Source: JBBQLG01 sp964251665
Lineage (GTDB): Bacteria > Bacteroidota > Bacteroidia > Cytophagales > Spirosomataceae
Length of the DNA stretch: 42,782 nt
Reading direction: 5' to 3'
NCBI GenBank assembly: GCA_964251665.1
Contig: CAXUKO010000032.1
Location: 1-42,782 of the forward strand
Within the stretch, counting starts at the first letter, position 1, and every line of letters starts with the position of its first letter. The notes under the pieces are model-generated. The model was given only the letters and a program-made list of their open reading frames with translations. It had not been told where the DNA came from and ran no database searches. A program made the translations under genes and the position numbers. This document shows positions 7,462-16,197 of this stretch, piece by piece.

Positions 7462-7908
7462 ATGATCATGCAGGTTTCGGTTCAGAAGATTATGGAAGGA
7501 CTGGGTGGCGACCGGTTTGTGAAACGGCCGGTCCGGCACGAGTTTGACCTCATCGAAGTGGTCAGGGAAGGCTTACCCATAGAATCCATCGCTTTTCTGC
7601 AAAGCAATTTCGGATTTACCAATAAAGAGATGAGCCATATTTTAGCTATTTCGGAAAGCACCTATCAACGTCGGATTCGGGCTAAGGCAACGTTGACGAA
7701 GGACGAAACAGAAAAAGCAATATCCCTGTCGGAGGTATATGCAAAGGGATTAGAGGTATTTAGAAATCAACAGGATTTTGACGTTTGGCTGCAAACCAAA
7801 ATTCCAGCTATGGGTAACCAACGACCTAATGCTATGCTCGATTCGATGATTGGTCGCCAGCACGTAATGGATGGTTTAAATCGAATTCTACACGGAATTT
7901 TCTCGTAG
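7462..7908 (+). CDS. Type II antitoxin, Xre/MbcA/ParS family (DUF2384)
   Basis: 148 residues. The N-terminal part has a helix-turn-helix (FGFTNKEMSHILAISESTYQRR) of the Xre-like type. The C-terminal part (about residues 90-148: FRNQQDFDVWLQTKIPAMGNQRP..MLDSMIG...VMDGLNRILHGIF) is the toxin-binding domain shared by MbcA/ParS antitoxins that pair with RES toxins. It would neutralise the downstream RES protein and repress its own promoter. The start could also be the second Met (7468). The gap to the toxin is 96 bases, wider than the usual overlap or few-base gap of such pairs. Confidence 0.85.
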   Translation: MIMQVSVQKIMEGLGGDRFVKRPVRHEFDLIEVVREGLPIESIAFLQSNFGFTNKEMSHILAISESTYQRRIRAKATLTKDETEKAISLSEVYAKGLEVFRNQQDFDVWLQTKIPAMGNQRPNAMLDSMIGRQHVMDGLNRILHGIFS

Positions 7909-8004
7909 TCCAGTCTATGGCTACTCACTGAAAAATAAATAGCCTGTAGAACACCATTGCAGCATTGTTAATCAGTTAACACACCTGACCTGTCGCACCA
8001 TTCT

Positions 8005-8457
8005 ATGATAGAACTGTACCGAATCGCCGATGACCGATTTGCAACTGACCTAACCGGTACCGGTGGCCTGTACACACCCGGACGTTGGCATCGCCGGGGG
8101 ACTCAAATCCTGTATCTTACGGAACATATATCCTTAGCCAAATTAGAAACATTAGCTAACTCGCCGGGACTACCGCAGGGCCGGGTGCTTGTTACCGTCA
8201 GCCTACCGGAGAACTCCTCAATAACAACTATTGATGTAGCAACATTACCCCCAGGGTGGCAGGATTGGCCTTATCTTGATAAATTGGCTGATATATCCGC
8301 ACAATGGATCAGCGAAAAGCAATGCTGGATTATGCGTGTTCCCTCTGCCCAATCTCCCACCGAGTTCAATTATCTCCTCAACCCACTCCATTCAGAGCAT
8401 AAAAACTTACAACTGGTCAGTATTGTACCACATCCTTTCGACCCGCGCTTGAAGTGA
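8005..8457 (+). CDS. RES-domain toxin (NAD+ phosphorylase family)
   Basis: 150 residues covering the whole RES domain. Family landmarks are the N-terminal YRIADDRFATDLTGTGGLYTPGRWHRRG (the G.RW.. loop), the tyrosine in ILYLTE, the glutamate in SLAKLETLAN, and the C-terminal E.N.LLNPLHSEHKNL block. Characterised members (MbcT of Mycobacterium, other RES toxins) break down NAD+ and arrest growth. The catalytic-type residues (R, Y, E and the terminal S/E/N block) appear present, so the toxin is probably active. It pairs with the upstream Xre/ParS antitoxin on the same strand. Confidence 0.88.
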   Translation: MIELYRIADDRFATDLTGTGGLYTPGRWHRRGTQILYLTEHISLAKLETLANSPGLPQGRVLVTVSLPENSSITTIDVATLPPGWQDWPYLDKLADISAQWISEKQCWIMRVPSAQSPTEFNYLLNPLHSEHKNLQLVSIVPHPFDPRLK

Positions 8458-8525
8458 GCCGTACAGTGTCTGCGTTTTACCAGGTTTTTTAGCAGTTTTA
8501 CCACTTTCTTACCCCTAACCCAACT

Positions 8526-9383
8526 ATGGATCAGCGCATTATTAATCTCTTCGACGAATACACCCACCGGCCGCTGAAACGCGATGAATTTCTCAAACGC
8601 TTAGCCAGTTTGACGGGTAGCATGACCGCAGCGATGGCGGTGTTACCCCTGCTGGAAGTGAACTACGCCCAGGCCGCTACCATTGCCGATCACGACGACC
8701 GCATTAAAACAGAGTCAGTCACGTTCCTGGGTGCCGGTATTACCATGAAAGGCTACCTGGCGCGTCCGGCCGCCGATGGCAAGTACCCCGCCGTGGTTGT
8801 TATTCACGAAAACCGGGGCCTTAACCCGCATATCGAGGACATCACCCGGCGGGTTGCTCTGGCCGGGTTCGTGGCCATCGCGCCAGATGCCCTTTCTGGG
8901 TCTGGGGGCACCCCAGCCGAAGAAACCCAGATGCGTGAGCTATTTGGCAAACTGGATGCCACGAATACGCGAATGAACTTCGAGAAAGCAGTTGATTACC
9001 TGAAAACCCGCCCCGACAGCACGGGTAAAGTAGGCTGCGTTGGTTTCTGCTGGGGTGGCGCGATGGCGAACCAGTTGGCGGTTCATGCACCGGACCTGAA
9101 AGCCGCCGTTGCTTTCTATGGTCGTCAGCCCGATGCGGCTGATGTACCGCAAATCAAATCGGCGGTACAACTTCACTACGGCGGATTGGATGAACGGGTT
9201 AACGCTGGCATTCCAGCTTACGAAGAAGCCCTGAAAAAAGCGGGAGTACCGTATGAACTCTACGTTTACGAAGGTGCGCAGCACGCGTTTAACAATGACA
9301 CGGCCCCAACGCGCTACAACGAAGCGGCAGCCAAACTTGCCTGGAGCCGCACGCTGACCTTTCTGAAGGAAAAGCTGGGATAA
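8526..9383 (+). CDS. Dienelactone hydrolase family protein with an N-terminal extension
   Basis: 285 residues, alpha/beta-hydrolase fold. The Cys-Asp-His triad of dienelactone hydrolases is visible: GFCWGG (nucleophilic Cys), GGLDERVN (Asp) and GAQHAFNND (His). The conserved VVVIHENRGLNPHIEDITRR block near the start is also characteristic. About 55 residues precede the core and include RDEFLKRLASLTGSMTAAMAVLPLL, a basic segment followed by a hydrophobic stretch. This resembles a weak Tat-like export signal of related '(RR)xFL' proteins, so periplasmic location is possible. The substrate is unknown; the family hydrolyses lactones and esters. It is followed by a repeat hairpin and the convergent porin gene. 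Confidence 0.88.
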   Translation: MDQRIINLFDEYTHRPLKRDEFLKRLASLTGSMTAAMAVLPLLEVNYAQAATIADHDDRIKTESVTFLGAGITMKGYLARPAADGKYPAVVVIHENRGLNPHIEDITRRVALAGFVAIAPDALSGSGGTPAEETQMRELFGKLDATNTRMNFEKAVDYLKTRPDSTGKVGCVGFCWGGAMANQLAVHAPDLKAAVAFYGRQPDAADVPQIKSAVQLHYGGLDERVNAGIPAYEEALKKAGVPYELYVYEGAQHAFNNDTAPTRYNEAAAKLAWSRTLTFLKEKLG

Positions 9384-9385
9384 GG

Positions 9386-9503
9386 CAGTAAGTTGGGTAA
9401 GTCAGTAAGTCGGTAACGGGGCCACCCGTGCGGTACTTCGTTTTGAACACTTACCGACTTACCCAACTTACTGACTTACCCAACTTATTGACTTACCGAC
9501 TTA
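9386..9503. repeat. Hairpin with 8-nt-period direct repeats between convergent genes
   Basis: The left arm, 9386-9415, is four 8-base units (type GTCAGTAA/GTCGGTAA). The right arm, 9451-9503, is six to seven units of the complementary type (CTTACCSA). Because both arms are periodic, several pairing registers are possible. It overlaps the porin stop codon and probably serves as a two-way transcript end for the dienelactone hydrolase and porin genes. Same architecture as 1871-1961 and 7281-7360. Confidence 0.85.
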
Positions 9504-11546
9504 ATCAAATAGGTACCAGTCAACGCCAAAACCCAGGGCGCGCCGTTGCGACAGGTAGCCAGGATCGACAAAATAGCCGGGGCCAAACACCTTTTTGAGA
9601 ATACCCTGATTGACATACGCCATCTTGACAAACAGCCGCACCCGGTTTATACGCAGGTTGGCAAACAAATCCATTACCGGAAATCCTTCTACTTTCTGAG
9701 CATTTTGCAGGAAGAACTGCTGCGTTACGGGCATGTACGCATCTGCGTAATAAGCTGATTTATAATGCAGGTCGATACCCGTCTGGATGTACAGCACCTT
9801 CGCGTATAGAAACTCGTACTGAACGCGGGCGTTAATGAACACACGCGGTTGCCGCAGCAGATCCTCGCGTGATACCAGTGTATAATACCCCTGCCCCGAA
9901 ATGCCGAACTTACCCGCCTGGAATCCGTAGCCGAGGCCAGTCCGAAGCACGTTGATTCCTCCTTTGAACTGAGCCGCCTGCGCCCGGCGGTCAAAATACG
10001 TATAGTTTGTCAGCAGTTGATAATCCAGACTGGGGTTAAGTGCAATGTTTCCCAGTTTAAGGTTCAGCAGTCCATAGAAGTGCTGCGTACCCCGTAAGCC
10101 GAAATCGCGAGTGTGATCCCAATCGAAGTTATTGCTCCGAAACCGGCGTTGCAACAGGGTTGGAGCCGCCAGAATACTCGTATAACCCGCTGTAAAGAGC
10201 TTGCTTTCGATACGGCCCGCCAGCCGATAGCCTCCGCCAAGGAGGTATTCCAGTTCGGCCGTTACGCGCGAGGTACTATCGGGAAAATAGTAGCCCAACC
10301 AGCCGCCCAGGTAAATTTCAGTACCCTTATTCTGGTACGAAGCATACTGAGCCGGGCGGTTTGTAGTGTCTTTGGTAATGTTGAAGGTACCCGTTTGCGC
10401 GTAGTTACGAACATGAAGAAACGTGCGGTAATTAAACGCCCGGTAATCACCCTTGATGCCAAAATAGTTTTCAAAAATCCGGGACCGCACATCCTGCCAA
10501 GTCCGTGAAGAATCGTACCGGATAGCGGGTTGAGCCGGGATAGTGCCCGAAGCAGGTATATCCGGGTAAAAATGAGTCGCCGTCGCCAGCTGGTTTGCCC
10601 TCAGGTTATTATCGCTAAAGCCATTAATCTGTCGTTTGGAGTCAAACTGGTGGTACAATTGAAATCCTTCGGCCAGTACGTACTGATGATAGACATGCCA
10701 GTCGTTATGCAACTCACGGGTTCCTGCCCCCGACAACCGGGCACTGCCTTCATAGTCATACCGCAGGCTATCTTCACCAGCCACAGCCGAGGGCGTAGGT
10801 AATACACCACCCTGATCGGCCGCTGAGTGATTCATGTGGTTGAAATGGAGCAGCAGCGTGTATCGGTTATCTTCAGAGTGGTAGTTCGTATGCGCCACTA
10901 CGCCCCAGTTCTGGGCTGCATACTTGTTGGGGTCACTCGATCCCGAGGTACCAAACTGTTTGATCGAGGTGAACCGACGCAGGTTAACGCCGATGTTCCA
11001 GCGGGACGTAACGTTCTGCGTGAAGTCGAAGCCCAGAATATTCTGATCCCGGCCTCCCAAGGCCAGGTACAACCGCGTAAAGGGAGATTTGGTATCGAAA
11101 TACCGGACCTGATCGGTCTGAAACTGGTAGGGCGAATAGACATAATAACCCGTCTGGGCCCCTATTTGCTGGGGTTCTTCGTAAAAAACCGGGCGCAGGG
11201 CCGTACCTAAATTTCCCAGATCCTGTAGTCTGTTGCCACTGCGCTGCACAAAATTGTAGCGGTGCCCCTCGCCCAGTACCGTATCGACAGTGTAGAGCTT
11301 CCGGCGGTTATTGAGTACGTCCGATTCGAGAATAAACCGGGTTGTCGTTGGCCCATAGATCATTTTGGTCGAGTCGTCGATGACGCTTCCATTAATCCGG
11401 CCACCCGTGCCGTTTATACCCGTGCTACTCCCCGGCCGAGTTGGAAAACTACCCGGTGCTCCCCCCTGCGTCGGAAACTGGGCATAGCCATTCAGGGTGC
11501 AACCAAGCCAGAAAAGCAGAAAAGCAATGCGTCGAAAAGCTGTCAT
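9501..11546 (-). CDS. Putative outer-membrane porin (Bacteroidota Porin_10 type)
   Basis: 681 residues with a cleavable signal peptide (AFRRIAFLLFWLGCTLNGYAQ). A low-complexity G/P/S/T stretch follows, then a long protein of alternating aromatic beta-strands typical of large outer-membrane barrels (for example YFGIKGDYRAFNYRTFLHVR, LDYQLLTNYTYF). The C-terminus ends in an aromatic residue pair (WYLFD), as in barrel proteins. The block DQVRYFDTKSPFTRLYLALG is what I associate with the Bacteroidota 'putative porin' family. Substrate unknown. It follows lpxK on the same strand after 61 bases, so the two may be co-transcribed, joining two cell-envelope functions. Confidence 0.82.
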   Translation of the reverse strand: MTAFRRIAFLLFWLGCTLNGYAQFPTQGGAPGSFPTRPGSSTGINGTGGRINGSVIDDSTKMIYGPTTTRFILESDVLNNRRKLYTVDTVLGEGHRYNFVQRSGNRLQDLGNLGTALRPVFYEEPQQIGAQTGYYVYSPYQFQTDQVRYFDTKSPFTRLYLALGGRDQNILGFDFTQNVTSRWNIGVNLRRFTSIKQFGTSGSSDPNKYAAQNWGVVAHTNYHSEDNRYTLLLHFNHMNHSAADQGGVLPTPSAVAGEDSLRYDYEGSARLSGAGTRELHNDWHVYHQYVLAEGFQLYHQFDSKRQINGFSDNNLRANQLATATHFYPDIPASGTIPAQPAIRYDSSRTWQDVRSRIFENYFGIKGDYRAFNYRTFLHVRNYAQTGTFNITKDTTNRPAQYASYQNKGTEIYLGGWLGYYFPDSTSRVTAELEYLLGGGYRLAGRIESKLFTAGYTSILAAPTLLQRRFRSNNFDWDHTRDFGLRGTQHFYGLLNLKLGNIALNPSLDYQLLTNYTYFDRRAQAAQFKGGINVLRTGLGYGFQAGKFGISGQGYYTLVSREDLLRQPRVFINARVQYEFLYAKVLYIQTGIDLHYKSAYYADAYMPVTQQFFLQNAQKVEGFPVMDLFANLRINRVRLFVKMAYVNQGILKKVFGPGYFVDPGYLSQRRALGFGVDWYLFD

Positions 11547-11607
11547 TGGCGTAAAATTAACCCAAAAAAGCCGATGCCCGGCCCGGGTCAGTATACATAC
11601 GATGGTT

Positions 11608-12666
11608 TTAGCGTTTTTTAACAGACCGGTTCAGCACTTGCTGCACAATGGTCAGGAATGCCTCTTCCCCGTCCAGAAAACGAACCGCCACCGGCAGGTA
11701 GTACAATGGGGCGGTAGCCCGCTCGGCATCGGTCAGCAGTGTATCAAGCTTAACCCAGTCTTTTTCGGTAGTCAATAACGCTGTGCCCGGCGGACATGCA
11801 GCCCGAAATCGTTCATAATCAGCGCGGGTATAGTCATAATGATCAGCAAAACGCTTGTGACTCACCACCGTAAACTGCTGGCGTGCGTACTGTTCCAGCG
11901 GATCGGCGTTGGCCAGCCCCGACACCAGCATCACCCGGCCAGGCATAGTACCTGTCGAAGCAGCCGCGAATGGTACCGGGTGACTATAGCGCAGGCCGGT
12001 AAAGAAAACCGGAATCATACTATCCCGGGTATAGGGCTGAATATGTTCAGTAATGAGGTCCCGCTCCGTTTGTGTGAGTGTATCGGGGCATTTCGTCACA
12101 ATTATCACGTCGGCCCGACGGGCACCGTATCGGCTCTCGCGCAGGCGTCCCTCGGGAAACGGATGGTCGGTGTAAAAGGGCCGGTTGATGTCAGTCAGCA
12201 TCACATTTAGGTGTGGCTGTACGGCGCGGTGCTGGAATGCATCGTCCAGCAATACCGTATCTACCTGCGGCTGTTCGCGCTGGAGGTGCAGAAGGGCATC
12301 CGCCCGGCGTTCGCCCACGCAAACCAGCACCGGTTTTTGGGGGTCACGCCCGAATTTACGGTAGAGCTGCATCGGCTCGTCGCCAATGGTCTGCGCCGTA
12401 TCGGCCGGACTGGCCAGTCGGAAGCCCCGACTGCGCCGACCGTATCCCCGGCTCAGGGTAGCCAGCCCCTGCGTGCCCGCAAAGTGACTAACCATATACT
12501 CAATCATTGGGGTTTTTCCGGTACCGCCAACGGCCAGATTTCCAATACTCACAACTGTCTGTCCGGGCAACAGCACGTCAGACAAACCACTGTCGTACAA
12601 CCTGTTACGAAGTGTAGTAACAAGCGTATATACCTGACTGAACGGACGGAGTAAACGAAGCGGCAC
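11608..12666 (-). CDS. lpxK: Tetraacyldisaccharide 4'-kinase
   Basis: LpxK phosphorylates the 4' position of the lipid A disaccharide precursor at the inner membrane. The 352 residues include the N-terminal membrane-peripheral helix (LLRPFSQVYTLVTTLRNRLYD) and the diagnostic P-loop block VVSIGNLAVGGTGKTP near residue 45. They also include the family stretches GYGRRSRGF, IGDEPMQLYRKF and VLLDDAFQHRAV. Length is normal for Bacteroidota LpxK. A perfect -7 element (12713-12720) sits 47 bases upstream. Divergent from menC. Confidence 0.96.
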   Translation of the reverse strand: MPLRLLRPFSQVYTLVTTLRNRLYDSGLSDVLLPGQTVVSIGNLAVGGTGKTPMIEYMVSHFAGTQGLATLSRGYGRRSRGFRLASPADTAQTIGDEPMQLYRKFGRDPQKPVLVCVGERRADALLHLQREQPQVDTVLLDDAFQHRAVQPHLNVMLTDINRPFYTDHPFPEGRLRESRYGARRADVIIVTKCPDTLTQTERDLITEHIQPYTRDSMIPVFFTGLRYSHPVPFAAASTGTMPGRVMLVSGLANADPLEQYARQQFTVVSHKRFADHYDYTRADYERFRAACPPGTALLTTEKDWVKLDTLLTDAERATAPLYYLPVAVRFLDGEEAFLTIVQQVLNRSVKKR

Positions 12667-12712
12667 GGAGTGGGCAGGTAATAATTTCGTAATGTAACCT
12701 GAAGTTAGCAGG

Positions 12713-12728
12713 CAAATTTACTACTTTT
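12713..12728. promoter_or_regulatory. Back-to-back -7 elements between lpxK and menC
   Basis: On the minus strand 12720-12713 reads TAAATTTG, a perfect TAnnTTTG element for lpxK. Directly beside it on the plus strand, 12720-12727 reads ACTACTTT with TACTTTTA just after, a one-mismatch candidate for menC. No clear -33 TTG is seen for either. Confidence 0.4.
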
Positions 12729-12764
12729 AAAACGTCTAATTCGCGTACGCACTTCCCCGCCGTC

Positions 12765-13868
12765 ATGAGTCTAACTGCCGATTACGTAAAATACACCCTC
12801 CATTTTCGATTTGAGGCTGGCACATCGCGGGGCACGATGACCGAAAAAGACTCGTTTATGATCCGGCTGTTCGACACCGACCAGCCCACCATCGTTGGCT
12901 ATGGCGAATGTGGACCACTCCGGGGTTTGAGCCTCGACGACCGGGTTGATTTTGAAGATCAGCTTACCCAGATCTGCCGTTATTTTAACCAGTTAGACCT
13001 CCAGCTTTTCCCCTGGAATGTGCCGATTGTGCTGAATCAACTGATTAGTCAGCAATTCCCAAGTATATTATTTGGTTTTGAGACGGCCATGCTCGACTAC
13101 ATGGCGGGGGGAAAACGTTTGATTCAGAACAATGAATTTGCGCACGGTGAACGGGCATTACCCATTAATGGCCTGATCTGGATGGGTACCCGTGAGTTCA
13201 TGAAAGCACAGATCGAGGAGAAATTAGCCGCCGGGTATACCACCCTGAAACTGAAAATCGGAGCTATTGACTTCGATCAGGAGTGCGACCTGCTGGCGTA
13301 TGTCCGCGCCCGGTTTTCGCCCGAGCAGATCGCCCTGCGTGTTGATGCCAACGGCGCTTTCAGCCCCGACGAAGCCATGCCGAAACTCGAACGGCTGGCG
13401 CAGTATGGCCTTCACTCGATTGAGCAGCCCATTCGCGCCGGACAGCCTGACCTGATGGCCACCCTCTGCCGGGAGTCGCCGGTGCCCATTGCACTGGACG
13501 AAGAACTGATCGGCTGCATGGAGTACGTAGAGAAATTCCGGCTGCTGAAAAAGATTCAGCCACAATATATCATCCTCAAACCTACCCTGCTGGGCGGCAT
13601 GCGTCACTGCGACGAGTGGATTGAACTGGCCAACCGGCTGAGCATTGGCTGGTGGGTCACCTCCGCGCTGGAATCGAACATTGGTCTGAACGCGGTAGCC
13701 CAATATACCGCCCAGTTCAAACACCTGCTGCCGCAGGGCCTAGGCACAGGCCAACTCTATCACAACAACTTCGATAGTCCGCTGCACATTTCGCGCGGTA
13801 CGCTGAACTACGATAACAGCCAACCGTGGGATCTTTCGCTGTTATCGCCCGTCAGCGATCAGTCTTAG
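12765..13868 (+). CDS. menC: o-Succinylbenzoate synthase (enolase superfamily)
   Basis: MenC dehydrates SHCHC to o-succinylbenzoate in menaquinone synthesis. 367 residues with the two-domain enolase fold. The barrel shows the expected catalytic set: KLKIG (acid/base lysines), RVDANG (metal Asp), SIEQP (metal Glu), ALDEE (metal Asp) and IILKP (opposite lysine). The capping domain begins GYGECGPL. Closely related dipeptide epimerases share this pattern, so OSB synthase is the likely but not only reading. It stands alone here, away from other men genes. Menaquinone is the electron acceptor that Mqo, also in this window, would use. Confidence 0.85.
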   Translation: MSLTADYVKYTLHFRFEAGTSRGTMTEKDSFMIRLFDTDQPTIVGYGECGPLRGLSLDDRVDFEDQLTQICRYFNQLDLQLFPWNVPIVLNQLISQQFPSILFGFETAMLDYMAGGKRLIQNNEFAHGERALPINGLIWMGTREFMKAQIEEKLAAGYTTLKLKIGAIDFDQECDLLAYVRARFSPEQIALRVDANGAFSPDEAMPKLERLAQYGLHSIEQPIRAGQPDLMATLCRESPVPIALDEELIGCMEYVEKFRLLKKIQPQYIILKPTLLGGMRHCDEWIELANRLSIGWWVTSALESNIGLNAVAQYTAQFKHLLPQGLGTGQLYHNNFDSPLHISRGTLNYDNSQPWDLSLLSPVSDQS

Positions 13869-13877
13869 ACGCACGCT

Positions 13878-14792
13878 TTACAATGTCCAGTCAATGCCTT
13901 TGCGCAGCAAGGCCTGGGTTTGGGCTTCCCGGCTGCCGGGTTCAGGCTCATTCATGTAGGCCCAGTTAGCCTGTGGGGGCATACTCATCAGAATTGATTC
14001 GGTACGTCCGTTCGTTTCCAGTCCAAACTTCGTTCCCCGATCCCAGACCAGATTGAACTCCACATAACGTCCCCGGCGCAGTAACTGCCACTGCTTCTCG
14101 GTATCGCCAAAGGGCTGCGCCTGATTTTGCCGCATGAACTGGGTGTAGACGGGGGCAAATGCATTACCGACATCCTGCACGAACGCAAAAATGGCTTCTT
14201 TCGTCAGGTTGGCCGTTGGGCTGAGGTAGTCGAAAAAGATGCCGCCAACACCACGCGTCTCCTGCCGATGCGGAATATAAAAATAATCGTCAGCCCAGGC
14301 TTTGAAACGGGGGTGATAGCCCGGATCGTGCCGGTCGCAAACGGCTTTGAGCTGTTGATGAAACCAGCGGGCATCAGCCTCAACCACATAATGGGGCGTC
14401 AGATCAATGCCCCCGCCGAACCAGTTGTGGCCGGTCGACATCTCGAAATACCGGACATTCATGTGAATGATGGGTACCATCGGGTTGCGCGGATGCAATA
14501 CAATGGACACGCCGGTGGCGTAAAATTCAGCCGCTTCGGTCAGGTTGAGTTGACGCAGGGTGGCCTCCGTTGCTTCGCCATGCACCGCCGAGAAGCCAAC
14601 GCCCCCCTTTTCAATGATGGTTCCGTTTGTGAGAATGCGCGAACGCCCTCCGCCACCGCCCGGCCGCTGCCAGTCGTCTTCCCGAAACTGACCTGTCCCA
14701 TCGGTGGCTTCGAGTGCCGAACAGATGCGGTCCTGTAACTCGGTAAAAAAAGCGGTAATTGTTTCTTTTGTGGGGGCGTTCGGTGCTGTCAT
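13878..14792 (-). CDS. hemF: Oxygen-dependent coproporphyrinogen III oxidase
   Basis: HemF decarboxylates coproporphyrinogen III to protoporphyrinogen IX using O2, in the cytoplasm. 304 residues. Conserved blocks are WQRPGGGGGRSRIL, EKGGVGFSAVHG, HMNVRYFEM, WFGGGIDLTPHY, the Asp/His-rich HRQETRGVGGIFFDYL and GRYVEFNLVWDRGTKFGLETNGRTESILMSMPP (given in shorter form: GRYVEFNLVWDRGT then TESILMSMPP). Length is normal. It converges with menC with a 9-base gap and follows the AlbA_2 gene on the same strand after 46 bases. Confidence 0.96.
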   Translation of the reverse strand: MTAPNAPTKETITAFFTELQDRICSALEATDGTGQFREDDWQRPGGGGGRSRILTNGTIIEKGGVGFSAVHGEATEATLRQLNLTEAAEFYATGVSIVLHPRNPMVPIIHMNVRYFEMSTGHNWFGGGIDLTPHYVVEADARWFHQQLKAVCDRHDPGYHPRFKAWADDYFYIPHRQETRGVGGIFFDYLSPTANLTKEAIFAFVQDVGNAFAPVYTQFMRQNQAQPFGDTEKQWQLLRRGRYVEFNLVWDRGTKFGLETNGRTESILMSMPPQANWAYMNEPEPGSREAQTQALLRKGIDWTL

Positions 14793-14838
14793 TGCTGTAG
14801 AATCTGGGGCAAAGTTCGTCTGGAACGGCCAAAACCCA

Positions 14839-15483
14839 TCAGGAAACTTTCAGATAATACTTAACCGGCTTGATGCCTTCGGTCACGCCCCGGCGGGGTG
14901 TATCAACCATAACCAGCAGGCCCTGTTCAGTGAGTTGCCGTAACAGCTTGGCCGCCCGCCCCTCCGAAATATTCACCAACTGCCCCAGTTGACCCGTGGT
15001 AATGCTCTCATTCTGCCGAAGAAATTGCAGCAGACTCCGCACTGTTGGTGAGTCCCAGAGTTCTTTATCGGTGGGTACCTGGGCCAGAATGAGTTTGTTG
15101 GTGGGCACCGATTTATCCTTCGAGCGGACATAAATAGTCCGGTGGCCGTATTCGTTGATGGCGTAATGGGGTTTATTATCGCTTTCGGGTACATCAATCA
15201 CAATAACCTGTTTCCCGTCTACCGTCACCAACTCATAGCTAACCGTCAGGCTCGGTTCTACCTTAAAATCGGTGGCCCGTTCAATCAGTTGCATCTCGTG
15301 CGCTTCCGAGCCAATACCAACAATCCGCCCGTTATCAGCCACGCCAATCAGCAGGGTACCCCCGGCCGTATTGGCGAAGGCCGCCAGCGTACGGGCAATG
15401 CGGTGAGCCGCCGAAATGGTCTGTTTAAATTCGAGTCGGGAGCCCTCGCCCTGTGCAATCAGGTCGCTCAGGTTATACTTCAT
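14839..15483 (-). CDS. AlbA_2 (Schlafen-like) domain protein with winged-helix C-terminus
   Basis: 214 residues. The N-terminal domain (E.SRLEFKQTIS ... ARTLAAFANTAGGTLLIGVADNGRIVGI) is the AlbA_2/Schlafen-like fold found in predicted transcriptional regulators and some nucleases. The C-terminal 60 residues (SITTGQLGQLVNISEGRAAKLLRQLTEQGLL) form a winged helix. The usual central ATP-binding C-terminal region of longer relatives is missing. It lies 46 bases upstream of hemF and could be co-transcribed. A perfect -7 element TAATTTTG lies at 15516-15509, without a well-spaced -33. Confidence 0.8.
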   Translation of the reverse strand: MKYNLSDLIAQGEGSRLEFKQTISAAHRIARTLAAFANTAGGTLLIGVADNGRIVGIGSEAHEMQLIERATDFKVEPSLTVSYELVTVDGKQVIVIDVPESDNKPHYAINEYGHRTIYVRSKDKSVPTNKLILAQVPTDKELWDSPTVRSLLQFLRQNESITTGQLGQLVNISEGRAAKLLRQLTEQGLLVMVDTPRRGVTEGIKPVKYYLKVS

Positions 15484-15508
15484 GCTAACAGATTAGAGTC
15501 GTTTTGGC

Positions 15509-15516
15509 CAAAATTA
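15509..15516 (-). promoter_or_regulatory. -7 element of the AlbA_2/hemF unit
   Basis: The minus strand reads TAATTTTG, an exact TAnnTTTG, 26 bases before the ATG at 15483. No TTG at the expected -33 distance. Confidence 0.4.
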
Positions 15517-15662
15517 CGTCGCAGACACAAAAATGCCCTGCCAGGAGCGGGGCTTTTTGCAGCTAACTAAACTTTACTAATGACCAGTGCGGGTCATAGT
15601 CAGAACAAAATAAAGAGGGAAAGCGGTTCAGTTTGTACCAGCTTAACGGCTATATAGTACGC

Positions 15663-15692
15663 AAAAAGCCCCGACCAGGGCCGGGGCAAAAA
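15663..15692 (-). terminator. Intrinsic terminator of the 15808-16197 gene
   Basis: GC-rich stem GCCCCG (15668-15673) with CGGGGC (15682-15687), followed on the minus strand by five U. It lies about 115 bases beyond the stop of the minus-strand gene at 15808. The rest of the gap (15517-15807) has a weaker imperfect stem near 15545 and nothing else I can name. Confidence 0.6.
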
Positions 15693-15807
15693 CCAGTTTT
15701 TAAGTAGTTACAAACGGTGGTGAGCAGGTACAGATTCGCTGCCAAACCGACGCCTAACGGTCGGATTGGCACTTAAAGTCGGGTCCCTATGCCGACAGCC
15801 GCATTGG

Positions 15808-16197
15808 TCAGGAATAGGTGGTCTGTTTCCAGAGCAGATCAACACTGCGTAACAGCGTACAGTTTGATTCCTTGTAAGCCGCATCGGGATCGCCGACCAA
15901 CATGTTCAGGTAGTGTACCTTACGGTGCCGCCCGGTGCTTTCGGGCAATAATGACAGCAGGTTAGCCCATACAATCCAGTGAATAAAATAATCATTGTAT
16001 GGAAAAATGACGGGTTCGAGGTGATGATATACCCGTTTCTGCTCATAGGCATTGGCCAGCCGGTCCGATACGTACTTCTTACAGTCCGCGCTGAACGTAT
16101 GGCTTTGACTTTTCGTGAGCACTCCCTGCCGGTAGAGCCAGGATGATACGTCATTTAACGAAAAGTAAACATCCTGTGCATTGAGATAACGAATCAT
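15808..16197 (-). CDS. Hypothetical protein, 129 residues
   Basis: I do not recognise this family. From the ATG at 16197 the protein begins MIRYLNAQDVYFSLNDVSSW. It is rich in aromatic and His residues (VYHHLEPVIFPYNDYFIHWIVW) with no signal peptide, and one moderately hydrophobic stretch (residues about 70-90) too polar for a clear membrane span. A longer frame starting at 16239 would add a hydrophobic leader (MIIISFLTLITSNF), but its bases look like leader DNA. A good intrinsic terminator follows the gene, which supports it being expressed. No neighbour on the same strand within 300 bases. Confidence 0.5.
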   Translation of the reverse strand: MIRYLNAQDVYFSLNDVSSWLYRQGVLTKSQSHTFSADCKKYVSDRLANAYEQKRVYHHLEPVIFPYNDYFIHWIVWANLLSLLPESTGRHRKVHYLNMLVGDPDAAYKESNCTLLRSVDLLWKQTTYS

